Shown here piece after piece: positions 27,367 to 38,863 of a stretch of DNA of 64,000 nucleotides. A model generated the notes under the pieces. It was not told the DNA's origin, did not search any database, and was given only the letters and a program-made list of their open reading frames with translations. A program made the position numbers and the translations under genes. This DNA is from Craspedostauros australis (Eukaryota > Bacillariophyta > Bacillariophyceae > Mastogloiales > Achnanthaceae): the NCBI GenBank assembly GCA_026770025.1, contig JAMXDE010000003.1, positions 310,001-374,000 of the forward strand, given 5' to 3'. The number at the start of each line of letters is the position of its first letter. The first letter of the stretch is position 1.

Positions 27367-28559
27367 TAGCTTGTATTAGTATGAGTACCATACACTGTGT
27401 GATGAATATGAGTGGCAATTCGATGTCTGTTGTTGATGTGCTCGAGTGTGGGGTTGTGTGGTGTGTTGTTGCTGTCTTGTTCGCACGTGTCCTCTCTCTT
27501 TCTTTGCGCACGGTCGAAAATGCCAGTGCTGACGTGGCTCCCTTTGTTGAGGAGGATGCAGCCTCCCAGAGCCTGAGACGCAGCAACCGCAACCACAAAA
27601 GGACTGAGAACTAACGCGCGAGCCAAACACCATTTGCGCCTTCTTTGGTACTGTAGACGTTTGCCATCGTTGGCACAACACGTTTTCGAGATAGAATTCC
27701 GCAGATGCAATCAACCAAACAAGAACATGATGCTCGCGCCCATCCGTTCATTCCTTCATTCGTCACCTCATTCATCACACCATCCATCACCTCATCCATT
27801 CATCCTTCCATCAACATTCACAACACAACCGACAACAACAAGGCTCCACTCACTCACTCACTCTATACGTACATGCACAATCATGTTGGTGCGATTGATG
27901 TTTGGTTTCCTTTTGTTGTTTATCTGTTACTGTTGCTTTAGTTCTTGATGGTCCCCTTGTGCAGAATGATTCGTCGCATCCACCATGAGCGGGGTGCCAA
28001 CGATGATCCTACGAGATCATGCCATGAGGACAGTAGAGAGCAATGAGGAATACGGATAGTCACTTGGGATAGTAGTAGGAGTAGCTGTTGTCGTAGTAAT
28101 AGTCGTAAAGACTGGGATAATGGTGATGACACGGTACTTGGTTCCTCATGGATAGGGGCCTTGCTTGCGCTGTCGTGGCCTGGCGTGTGATGATCTTGAC
28201 GATCATACGTATGGGCAGTCGATGGTTGAATGGGTATGGTGTGAAAGTATGTTGGTTTGTTTGTTTTGTTGGAATAAAGGTCGTGGGAAGGGATGTTGCT
28301 GTTGCGGATGATTGTTGGATGTTGTTGCTCCCGTGGATGACGATTGGTCCATCAAATCACGCCATTTGATGTCCCGTCTTCTCGTCTCAGGTGCGTTGCG
28401 GTTGTGCTTTTTTCTTGTGAATGCATGTGTTGTGATGGACACAAAACAAAACAAGGCAAAGCAGGACAAAGCGATGCGAGGCAAGAGTAACGACGAAAGC
28501 GGACTGCCATCCATCATCAATCTCTCTCTTCCAAAGAGTAGTCATTGGTTGGAACCCAT
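27367..28559. other. Intergenic
   Basis: No supported gene. A 45-codon plus-strand stretch ending at 27614 (VEEDAASQSLRRSNRNHKRTEN) looks protein-like but has no start of its own; it may be a remnant. From 27.7 to 28.5 kb only short frames are seen. Confidence 0.4.
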
Positions 28560-29726
28560 TTAGTTCTTTCCGAAGAAGAAGCTTCCGCCGCCGTTGTCCC
28601 AGCTGGAGTCGTTGTCCCAGACGCTCTCGTTCTCGTCGAGGTGGGAGTCGACGAGGTATGGCTCGACGCTGACGGAGAGCGGGAATTCGACGGTTCCAGT
28701 GTTGACGACGCGCACGACGTTTCCGACGCCTGGAGTCTCAACGACGGCGAAGAATGGGCGCTCAAGGCCATCCTCGGTGTAGACCTCCATGACCTGCTTG
28801 TTGTTGTTTGGTCCCTGGAGGAGCTCGATGCGGGCGTTCAATGGACGTCCGTCCGTCTTGAGCATGACCTGGACGCTGGAGACGGCCGGGGAGAATGGGT
28901 AAGTCTGGATGGCTCCTCCCTGGATGGTCTTTGGGATTCCGAGGGCGGCAAGCTTTCTTGGGATCTCGCCGACGGCGTCACCGGCATCTGGCTCGACGCA
29001 GGCGGCCATTGGGAACTCGAGGTGTCCCGTGTTGCGGATGGCAATGGCGTTGTTGGAGCGCGGAGTCTCGATGACGCAGCTGAATGGGCGCAGGTTACCG
29101 TCCTCGATGTAGACGGCCATCTTCTGCGGGGTGTTGTCTGGTCCCTGCCAGAGCTCGACGTTGGAGTTGAGTGGGCGTCCGTCGGTGCGGAGGAGGACCT
29201 GCACGCGGTTGGTGGAGGTTGGTGGCACGCAGGTGCGCAGGGATCCTCCCTGGACGGTGACGGGCTTGAGGGTGGCCCAGTTCTCCTTGACGAGCTGGAT
29301 GTCGGATGGGAGGTTGTTGGCATCGATGGTGAGGGCTGGGTTGTAGGTGACCTTGTCCTCGTCGACGTACTCTCCATCGAAGCGGGAGGAGAAGGAGAAG
29401 CTTGGGGAGTTAGAATCGGTGGTGGTGAATGGGCTGGTAGTTCCGATGGCCGCTGTGGCGGCGGCACGGACAGGTTTGGAGGTGGAGGTGCTGGTGCTGA
29501 AGGAGGCGGAGGATGGGGTGGTGGTGGAGCTGGAGCTGGTGGAGGATTCAACGCGGGTGCTGTTGGTGGTGGTCTCGTCTCCGTTGAGGTAGGAGTAGGA
29601 GAAGTCGCTGGACGAGTACAGGGCGGTGTTCTGGACCTTGGCTGGGGTGTTGACGAAGAAGGCTCCGGCGCCCATGAGTCCGGATTGGACGAGGGAGACG
29701 GCGAGGATGTTGCTAGTGAACTTCAT
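28560..29726 (-). CDS. Probable plastid-targeted protein with two copies of a beta-rich domain
   Basis: The 388-residue frame starts with a signal peptide (MKFTSNILAVSLVQSGLMG) ending at AGA|FF, the Ala-Phe/Phe type cleavage used by diatom plastid presequences. A Ser/Thr-rich transit-like stretch follows. Two homologous domains of about 95 residues come next (about 155-250 and 255-350). Both contain QGG-(S/A)-(L/I)-x-T, VQV(L/M)LxTDGRPLN, ELxQGP, VYxEDGxxRPF, VETP and NTGxxEFP. The tail is acidic/Asn-rich. Proteins of this two-domain type are common in diatoms and other plastid-bearing stramenopiles, from memory, with no assigned function. It is a single exon, apparently intact. Confidence 0.85.
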   Translation of the reverse strand: MKFTSNILAVSLVQSGLMGAGAFFVNTPAKVQNTALYSSSDFSYSYLNGDETTTNSTRVESSTSSSSTTTPSSASFSTSTSTSKPVRAAATAAIGTTSPFTTTDSNSPSFSFSSRFDGEYVDEDKVTYNPALTIDANNLPSDIQLVKENWATLKPVTVQGGSLRTCVPPTSTNRVQVLLRTDGRPLNSNVELWQGPDNTPQKMAVYIEDGNLRPFSCVIETPRSNNAIAIRNTGHLEFPMAACVEPDAGDAVGEIPRKLAALGIPKTIQGGAIQTYPFSPAVSSVQVMLKTDGRPLNARIELLQGPNNNKQVMEVYTEDGLERPFFAVVETPGVGNVVRVVNTGTVEFPLSVSVEPYLVDSHLDENESVWDNDSSWDNGGGSFFFGKN

Positions 29727-32700
29727 GGTTGTTGTTTGTTGTTGGTTTTGAAGGTTGCTGGCTGGTTGTTTGATGTGTCTTTGTTCTGGAATATGTAGTT
29801 ATTGTCGGGAGTTGTCATGGAGGGGGTGGTCAAAGCGGTCATCGATGGTGGAGATCACGATGGCAATTCCAATTTCAGTGATGGTTGATTTGGACATGCG
29901 TTTGAGGAGGGTGTCATTGGAGCAGATGGAGAGATGAATGAATGAATGAATGGGTAGATGGATGAGTGTGAGAGTGGTTCTGCAATGCATGTGATGGTAT
30001 GCATCATGATTGTCATAGATGTGGAGGATGCAAGGGCAGTTGACAGCATCAATCCCATTCCCGACGGCGGAAGATGCCATGGTCGAGATGAATGCCTCCG
30101 CTATCACGAGGAATCTCATGACCATGGCATCGCTGTTGCCGCTGGCGGCATGAGAGGTCATCCGCCTCTCCTCTCCCGCAGCAGTCTGGTGTCGTTCATG
30201 TTCGCGTCACTCGCGCCTCATGTCTCTCAATCCATCAGTCGATCAGCCGATCAGCCCATCAGTCAATCGATGGATGGCTCTGCTTCAGGTTTCACGTACC
30301 GATCAATCAGGATTTGTGTCTGTGACAGATGTGAATCTGATGTCTGGTTTGACAGTGATGGCTTCCTGCAGTCGATCAACGAAAGGCGACGAACAACGGA
30401 CTTCGAGGCAGGGAGGAAGGCATCGCCACCCGCATGACATGCGATGACATCGACTTCTCTCTCTCTCCGACACGCCTCCCACACCAGGACGATGAGATAC
30501 GTCGCGACAGTACGATACACTACGAGCATCATGCCATGCCGCACCGTACAAATCAGCCATACGAATGCGACCGACGACAACACTCCATACGCACTTACGC
30601 ACACACAGCCGCACGCTCGCACTGCCCATCAATCCAAACAATCGTTTGCGCTTTCGAAGTCCTCTCACACGCAGCGAGAAAGATAGACGACACCATGGCG
30701 AACGCACGCGGATTGGTTGGACAAGAGACGGCACGCCGCTGCTCGCCTCTCATTGGGCGGATTGTGGACGACGTTGAGGAACGTACTGGATGTGTGGAAA
30801 AGATTGACATTCATTCGTTCCACACGTCATCGTCCAAACCACGTCGCTGTCATACGTCATGGTTTTTTTCTGCGCTTTGTTCTTCGTGGTTAAGTGATTC
30901 CGGCGATGCGTCATACATGCGCACTTATTGGGTAAACCGCTATTCTCTGTCACAGAATGACGTCAACGCCTGAAAAGGGAGAAGGGAATCTCAAATTCAG
31001 GGAATCTTGTTCCAGTCCATCCATTTTTGTCGCCTCGGACGCAATCATGACACGATCGTGTCACGTATTTCTCGCTTCCTCACATTTTCCAGGTTATTTC
31101 TGTCACGCACTTTCCGCGCCCGCTGATGTCAACGATCGTCGATTTGCGCGACCGCTTCCTTCGTGTTTGTTGCCCTGATCGTATCTATCCGTTGTTCTTC
31201 TTCATTCCCTCATTGCGTGCGCCTGTGTCAGACAAAGCCGTCGGCGTCTCATGGCCGCGCCGCCCAATGCACTGAATTGTGTTGGATTGCGTTCTTCCGT
31301 CTGTTTCGGCACGCTGTTGTCCATCTCGGAACGGCGGCGAGCGCAACGATGGCAGATCGCCATGGTCACGACTTGCTCTCGTCCATGTATGATGGTTTCC
31401 TGTTGCTCGTTCTCTTCTTCTCTCTCCCAAAATCACCCCACCATGGCGACCATCGATGCATCATCGATGGATCACCTCATCCATCACTCCATGCATCACC
31501 TCATGCAATTAAGCATCCATCGGCATGCCATCCCATCACATCAACTGCGTCTTCCCTGCCTTCGCGATCATCTCATTCCGAGGTGCTCTGGTGGCTCAGC
31601 TTGCGTCTTTTGTTTGTTTTGGCGAGGACCTCAATTGGGTTCCGAATGTGACTCTGCACCCTTGCTCATTGTGCAGATCGTCTTCAATGCAACAATCGTC
31701 GTCACTTGGTTTTGTTTGTCGAAGAGTCGTAATCGCTGAGACCGAGTGCGCCACCAACGACTAGAACTTCGACAGCAACGATAACAACAACTACAACTGC
31801 GACATACCTTGTCCAACGCAACAAGTGCTGCGCCAACAATACACCATGAACGATCGCGATACTTGCGTCTCTGCATCAGCAATGACGACAGAAATGACGA
31901 TGCCAACACAGAAAGACGTCCGACGCACATTTTCAGCCATGTTCTGTGAAAGCCGCGCATTTCGAACTGCGAACTCCGAAACATGAGGCGACATGTCGCA
32001 CGACATTTCGACCGGCGTGGATTCCCGTCACCGCAAATTCCATCCAACAAATTCTGGAACAGACAGACGTCAGAATGCCGACCACACACTGCTAGATAAA
32101 TCGCACGACGTCATTTCACCAAACCCTGTCACCCCAATCCGTGTTCCAATTGCAGGCTCGACTGGCGATAACGCTGATTATAGTCCGTTGGAACCACCAA
32201 TGCGAACCTTTGCTCACGCATGTACATCATGTCCAAACGCTTTTTCACAGCCTGCGTTCAAATACCGGTGAGATAACGTCTGCATTTTTGGCGAGTTCTT
32301 CATTGGCCATTTTATTCGGATGAGTCATAGGATGTCGTGATGTCTACGAAGAAAGCTAGAGAGTTTAATCGAGTTGAACTTGCGATGTTGTGCAGGTGTT
32401 CCACTCACGAGGACAGTAACAAGCACAACCTACGACCCCAAGAAGCATGTCAAGGCTACAGCGCAATGCACAAACGCGCACGCGCCCACATTCACTGAAA
32501 AACGTATACCATATTTGATGTTAATCTCTTACTTGACTATTGTACATCACGAAACCATCTGTATCACATGTTAGCTTTGGCGCGCATTTGATCATGCGTT
32601 TGCTTTGCTGCTTTTGTTGCACTGCTTTTGTTTTATTCCCCATTCCGATGCTTTGTTGGTGCTCGATGGCCAGATCATGTACCCGCGTCCCTGATGCCCA

Positions 32701-32806
32701 TTGCGCGACTCTGATCTGGCACTGTTTCGGTGCAGCATCATCTCGTGAGCAGCCGCCGTTCCAACCAACAAGCATCGGCGTCCACGCAAATTCCATTTTG
32801 CTTGCC
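29727..32806. other. Intergenic, about 3.1 kb
   Basis: No supported gene. Contains (ATGA)n near 29935. Open frames such as 30434-30973 (plus) or 31163-31651 (plus) overlap others on both strands and show no consistent protein character. The part next to 32806 is the 3' region of the silaffin-like gene. Confidence 0.4.
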
Positions 32807-33943
32807 CTATCGTCGTCCCGACTTGCTCATTCTCGGAAGCTGATGCACGATTACAGTGATCAAAGTGGGGCGTTGCGTTGATGTGTCGGTGCAATGTTAG
32901 TGTGAAGGAGAGGGTTGAGAGAAGAGGAGGACGTGTCAGTGTGAGTCGAAGAAGTGCGATACCGCATTCATAACTTGATGTTGCAATGCCGTACGTTTGG
33001 AAGCGTAAACGCATTTTCCGCAATTGCGATGCAGCTCTCAGTTTGGAGCCAACAAGCAAATGAAGGGACGTACCTTTGCTGTCTTCTTGGTGGTCTTGTT
33101 CGAATCTGATGAAGATGATGATTTGGAGGTCTTGGATGACGTGGAAGTCTTGGACGTCTTCGAAGATTTCATGGCCACCTGTTCGACAGGAGCTGCTGAT
33201 GGCATTGAAGTCGGAGATGCCGACGGGTTGGAGGACGTCGACGGCGCGAAGGAATCCGTGGGCGACGAGGATGGATTTTGCGATACCGACGGTGTGCTGG
33301 ATGGCTTTGCCGATACTGTTGGTGCGAATGAAACGGATGGCACGGCGGATGGAGAGACAGAGCTCGATGGCGCGTTGGAAACAGTGGGGACGTTACTTGG
33401 ACTGACACTCGGCGTGTAGCTTGGCGTGTAACTGGGGCTGCTGCTTGGCTGTGATGTCGTCGGTGAATTTGATGGAGCCTGGGACACTGTTGGCATATAG
33501 GAAGGCTGCTGGCTCGCAGATGGACTTGCGCTTGGTGTGCCGGTTGGGGCCGCTGTACCTGCAGATTTCGACGTCTTCGAACTTTTTGACGTTCCCGAGG
33601 ACTTGGAAGATCTCTGCTTCATACCGCCGTTTCCGGCCTTCTTTGCTCCCTTCGCTGACTTGGAGGATGGCGTTGGTGGGGTTGCTGTCGGGGCTGATGT
33701 TTGGCCAGGTGTGAGTGCTGTAGGAGCTGCGGTTATCATGTCGCTGGAGGTGCCTGAGCCCGAGCTGGATTTTGAGCTCTTGAGGCCTCGGACCCGGATC
33801 ATTTGGTGTGGCGTCTCCACTGTGGCTCTCACCATTGTCGGCAGTGTTGAGATAGTGATGATCGTTGTCATCCATATCGCCACGAGCAGAAGCGGCTTGG
33901 AGCGACCGCCATGAGAGGTGGGAGTTCGTCTGTTCAATTGCAT
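32807..33943 (-). CDS. Silaffin-like secreted protein 1 (two exons)
   Basis: Exon 1 is 33074-33943 (290 codons) and exon 2 is 32807-32839 (10 codons plus stop), joined in phase 0. The N-terminus has a hydrophobic signal segment (LLLVAIWMTTIITISTL). Next comes an RXL site (RVRGLKSSKSSS), the processing motif of Thalassiosira silaffins and cingulins. The body has two Lys/Ser clusters (SSKSSGTSKSSKTSKS and MKSSKTSKTSTSSKTSKS) around a central domain of PS-x-x-PS/T repeats. Such proteins are secreted into silica deposition vesicles or the wall, where Lys and Ser are heavily modified. The function is inferred from composition. The last exon is basic (LPRMSKSGRR). Without splicing the frame would run 12 residues into the intron. 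Confidence 0.75.
32840..33073 (-). other. Intron of silaffin-like gene 1
   Basis: 234 nt. Donor GCAAAG|GTACGT; acceptor GTGCATCAG|CTT. Phase 0. The donor hexamer and the size of the following exon match the neighbouring paralogue. Confidence 0.65.
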
Positions 33944-35700
33944 GCTGGTATTCTGGTTGATCGTCTCGCGAATGCGCTGCTAATGTGAATGCAGATGTCG
34001 CTCACTCGTACGTGCTTGCTGTGATCCTCTTTCTATCGTTCTGTGCCGCTGTCTTGTCTTCGCCTTTTTGGTTGTTGCTGTGGTATGACGCTTTGTTGGT
34101 TCGATGCAATGGTACGCTTGTGTGTTTGTGCGATGATACGATGGTGCGGAGTGAGATGTAAGCTTGGTGTGATACGTATGATGGAGTGTTGTGAGGTCCG
34201 GTGCTGTGTTGTGCTATGGAATTTGATGGAGCTTGATGAAATGCAATACAATGCGTACAATGAGATGTCTCGCTCTGTTGTGATGTGCTTGTCTCTTGAG
34301 GAAGCCGATCGGATGAGACGTGTTGCGAAGCCCCTGTATTGCCGATAATGATTGCAGTCTGGTAAAGTCCAATGGGTGCATGTAGCTGCGTGTATGCGTC
34401 CGAGTAGATATGTGATTGCATGTGTCTGCACTGCCCTCGCCTGCGATGCGCTATCAACAGGAGCTGGTCACATGACAGCAGAAGGGATGCAATTGATGCA
34501 ACGGGAGAGAACCTCCACACGAGGAGCGCTTCAAGACTTGATTGCACATCAACACAAAATTCGTCCTCGCACTTTGGGCTACTCTACAAGAGTTGGTTGT
34601 GCATCTTCACGTCGAGGATTGACTTCCATTCGTCGACCAACCCAGCACATTCGATCCCCAAATCGAAGCAACAGCTTCGTCGGGTTGTGCGGTCCATTGC
34701 AGTTTGTGCTGGACCTGTGATCCATTCCCTTTGCGGCTGTGTGGGTATCTTGTGAGCATCGCCCATTTTGATGATGGGAACGCGACCCATAACACGATTC
34801 CATGCGTTGTGGAGAATTTTTCCTCGACTTTTGGTTTCGTCATCGTTCGTTGTTCTTTCAGTTGTTCTCTTTTTCTGTCAGTCGAATCCATTCGTGCAGT
34901 GTTTTACACTAATCCACGATTGATGAACAAGACGAAATCAACGAAACGGAATGCGTGGTTGTCGTTCCGTTCTGTTGCACTCCAGGCGCCTCCCCCGTCC
35001 CTTGCTTCCAACTCATCTCAAACCGCTCACTGGAGAATGTATGAGTGTTACAGAGCAGAGTGTGTAATAGGAGTGGTGAATGGACTTGAGTACCTGAGAG
35101 AGTACTCCAAATGAACCCCTTGGGGAACTTAGTATAGTATCTACCTACCATACAGGTCCTTCTTTGGCGGTCCAGTCCCCAATCGAATGCATCGATGTCA
35201 TTCTCCAATTACATGCCTGCCAGAGATGAAGGAAATGGACGTGGATGCGCTGCAACAGGACCGCTGTGTCCAATGTCATCGCATCCATCTTCGCAATACG
35301 TGTCAAGTCCGCACCCCAAAGGAATTGCTCTACGACATTTGCTACTGTGTTTGCGTTTACGAATTTCTATCGTCACGTACGAGTAAATGCTATAATGTTA
35401 TGCTATTGTACAAGATCAATTGGAAGGCGATCCATCGATGATCGCCTTTCGAGTATAGTGCCATGGTGCGTGAACACTCCCCTCGCTCGTTGTCCATCAT
35501 GATTGGGACAGCAAAGAAAGCGATGAACCATTGTTGTTATCGTTGTTTCCGCTGACGGAAATCCCGTCTCTGCGTGCACGGTATCGGACAAGCAGAGTGT
35601 AGTTTGTTCCCCCCATTCAAGACGATCGCAACAGCATCTGTCCCTTGGCATGGGGAGGTATTGCTGAGCTGTCGTCGGTTGCTGCTCGAAGTCGAACAGT
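33944..35700. other. Intergenic between the two silaffin-like genes
   Basis: No supported gene. About 1.75 kb with only short, mutually overlapping frames. It should hold the promoter of silaffin-like gene 1 at its left side; no element is called. Confidence 0.45.
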
Positions 35701-36727
35701 TTAATCTCGTCGGCTTGCTCCGATCTTGGAGAGCTGTAGGTGTAAGCGAACGCGCGTTGGCGAGAGTGGTAGAAGTAGGAAGATGAGAAAGAGAATTCTG
35801 TGAGGGATGGGCCAGGGAAATTGCGACACATGCGGAGGCGCTTTCATTGCCAAGCTTCCGCCTCTTCGATCATTGCATGCTTCATTGCATGATGTTGATC
35901 GTACGTACCTTCGACGATCCCTTGGTGGACTTGGAGGATGAGCTGGGGGACGAGTCCGAGTTGGACTTGAAGATGTTGGATTTGGAGGACTTGCTGCTCG
36001 AAGACGATTTGGACGTCTTGGAGGTCTTGACGCTCGTGGGAGCATTGGACGGAGACATCGTTGGCGTGGATGTGGTTGGCGGGGCGGACGGTGCTCCTGT
36101 CGTGGGCGTGGCAGTTGGATTGCTGGTCGGTGCGCTGGTTGGCATCGAGGTGGTGGGAGAGTTCGATGGCACCTGCGTCGGTGCGCTGGTCGGCTGGTGT
36201 GTGGGGTTGCTGGTCGGTGCCGATGTCGGCAAGGCGGTTGGATTGCTGGTCGGCGCCGAAGTTGGGACGGCGGTCGGACTGCTGGATGGCAACTGTGTTG
36301 GAACGGCGGTCGGGGAGCTGGACGGCAGCTGCGTTGGGTTGCTGGTCGGCTGTCCCGTTGGCTGCGATGTGGTGGGCGAGTTGGATGGTGCCAGACTGAT
36401 GGACGGTGCCATTGTCTTTGACGACTTGGCGCTCTTGCTGCCCTTGAATCCAGACGATGTCGTCTTTGTCGTCTTGGTGGTTGGTGACGACTTTGACGAT
36501 TTCGATGTTGTCGGCGACGTCGGGGTTGTTGGCGATGACGGCGAAGAGTCGCTGCTGGTGGAGGAGCTCTTGAGCCTACGCGTCTGGACGCTATTGCCTG
36601 CGAGCGTGAACGAGGCGTCGGCGGCTGCCGCCGTTGCTGTGCAGATGGCCAGGATGAGAGCGACGAACAGGAGGAGGGGTGTGGAGCGCAGAGCGCAACG
36701 CTTGGATGGTGTGCTGTGGGTGGTCAT
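35701..36727 (-). CDS. Silaffin-like secreted protein 2 (two exons)
   Basis: Exon 1 is 35909-36727 (273 codons) and exon 2 is 35701-35733 (10 codons plus stop), phase 0. The Met at 36727 gives a clean signal peptide (LLLFVALILAICTATAAAA|DASFTL); upstream in-frame Mets would bury it. An RXL site follows (VQTRRLKSSSTSS). Then come a Ser/Lys cluster with KSSKSS and GSKSAKSSK, a long central region of PTSxPT/PSSSPT repeats, and a second Lys/Ser cluster (KTSKTSKSSSSSKSSKS). The last exon is LSKIGASRRD. Architecture and last-exon length match the gene 2 kb downstream, so the two are tandem paralogues. Role in silica or wall formation is inferred from the family pattern. Confidence 0.8.
35734..35908 (-). 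other. Intron of silaffin-like gene 2
   Basis: 175 nt. Donor TCGAAG|GTACGT; acceptor CTTACACCTACAG|CTC after a strong pyrimidine tract. Phase 0. Confidence 0.8.
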
Positions 36728-38863
36728 GGTAACTTGTGACTGTGGGTGTGGCTGTGACTGTGGATGCAGGTGATGGTGATGTGATGGTGATGAGATTGTT
36801 GGAGCTGATTTTGTGAGAGCGATGAATGGGCTGTGTACGTGTGGTGGTGTGTGCGAGAGAGAGTCGATGCTTCTGAAATTGTGAGAAGGAGGATAGCATC
36901 GAGGACGGAAAGGACATCCGTGGCACCAATGCTGCAACAGCAACGGCTATGTTCGAGGCGGAAAGGACCAAGCAGCTACCATAGCTACGGCAATGAAGCG
37001 ACCGACACGAAAAAGGCGAGGAGCAGGAAAGTACCTGGGTCGAACACCGCAACGTCAATCCACATACATGACTCCACGTGCTGTGTTTGTCCGTCTCACA
37101 AGATCCATGGTAGGTGGAATGATGGAGACGGTGCCTTTCATAAGACCAACATGGTTGGTGGCACATGTATGGTGATTGCGGCTGCGGCACTCGCGCCTCG
37201 CTCCAGCATCGCCTTGTCTCTAAATCGCAGTCACATTTTCGGCAAGGGACGATGTTGTGTGGCGCTTGGAGGGCGGAAACGGTTGGGTATCTTGTGGGCG
37301 TTCGCCAATTTGGTGTTCCCACGCGTGACTCTTGACAAGACTTCGCGTCGGGTACGAATCAAATAGTACCAATATACGATACTATATTGATACCATAGTA
37401 TATCAAAGAAACCAGCTTGTTGGAGTACTTGTGCAGTTTGTGGGCCATTTAGTCGTGATTCCACAATCACGACCCAGCAACAGCGTGATAACGGTGACCT
37501 CATTGTCGCTCAGGTGCGAGATCGAACACTGAGGAAAGGCAACACCAACCAAGAATCAGGAACGTCCACGTGCTATTTCGCTTTCTTCTTCACATCACGG
37601 AGTTCTTCATGGTTATCCCTAGCGTGAAGATGGTTGAAGTTGATTGGTGACATGGTCATTCGCAATGTCGCACAGAACGTGGGCAAAAAGCGAAGAACAG
37701 TTTCTCTCTCCTGAACGTTATCGTGCGTTACCTCGCGAACATGCGCCCAGGACGAACGACAACACGGCGCCGCCACGTGCGCGGGATAATAACGCTGAGG
37801 TGAAGTCTCCCATCTGTTGCGACGCAGTGAGATGTGGAAACCAATCTGGACTGATGAATTCCATGGAACCGTTCGATGGTTCCCGCGAATCCCTCCCGTC
37901 CGTGAACGAGTTGTTGGCCGCGCAGATGTCAGCGAGTTGGCCATGGCATAATTAGTCTACGCTACGTCACAAGGATGCTCTGAATGATTGGACGGGTAGT
38001 TCTTCGCTGAGGCACAATAAACTGCGCAAACAACACCACACAAAACAAGACAGCACAGCGACGTGACGTGATTTGAGGTGATGTGAGGTGATACTGGGGG
38101 AACACAAGGCGCGTGTGTCGTAGCGAAGTCGTCAGAACAAAGTCGGGAACAACCTCCCCAGCGTACGAGCGCGAGTATGTCTCCAGAGCGGTTATTGTTT
38201 CTGTCTCTGCGGCTAACTGGCACGCGGTTGTTCCTTCGCCGCCGTGCCATTTCGCACTGTGCGGAAAAGGCCCGACACAAGGACGACATCTGGAAAAATC
38301 TGGGAGCCATTCGGTTGGCTCGTGGTTGGAATGTACAAGGAGCGTTATTGTTGACTAGCAACCAACCAGTCACATCGCGGCGAGGTGTGTTCTGTTTCAG
38401 TGTTGACCGCCTGTCCAGTCGCTCAGCTCGGTGATTGCGCTGCTACGCTCCTCTTCCTCTCACTTCGCGCCTCCTTATTCCCGCCTCCACATAAACTCGC
38501 AACCATCAAGGAACACTTCTCAAAAGCAGGCGCTGTTTCCACATCACATCTCAACATCACCGCAACACCACAAACACCGCAAACACCACCTCTGCGCAAG
38601 TATCTCTGTCTGAACACAATCCAATCCTTCAGAGACACACACACACACCCTTCCCTTCTCATCAAAGGAAGGCAAGCACCAATCTCGGACGCATTAACCA
38701 TAAACGCAACATCGGACCGTCACAACAAAGCAAAGTATCAAGCATCACGAGAAGCGTCCTACCTCCAACATCGCCGACTTCCGCACCAGTCCCTTTCATT
38801 GAAACAATCTATCGCAACAATCCATCGCAACAACCCATTGAAGCACTGCGCATCATCCAAGAG
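36728..38863. other. Intergenic, promoters of two divergent genes
   Basis: No supported gene in 2.1 kb. The left part should contain the promoter of silaffin-like gene 2. The right 400 bp, CA-rich and free of long frames on the plus strand, looks like the 5' leader of the kinase-like gene starting at 38864. Confidence 0.5.

Larger units (their letters stand above)
24773..27480 (-). repeat. Segmental duplicate of 940-2860
   Basis: High DNA identity runs through the BTB and ankyrin parts and about 115 bp of 5' flank, stopping at CTTTGCGCAC in both copies (about 2860 and 27510). Copies differ by ankyrin repeat number and several indels. Confidence 0.85.

Noticed and set aside
940-27480. The two ankyrin-BTB copies as terminal repeats of one 26-kb mobile unit
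   Set aside because: They are direct, contain ordinary genes, differ in length, and no target duplication is seen outside them. A segmental duplication explains them better.
30434-31651. Several 160-180 codon plus-strand frames in the 30-32 kb gap
   Set aside because: No consistent codon use, no domains, overlapping frames of equal quality on both strands.
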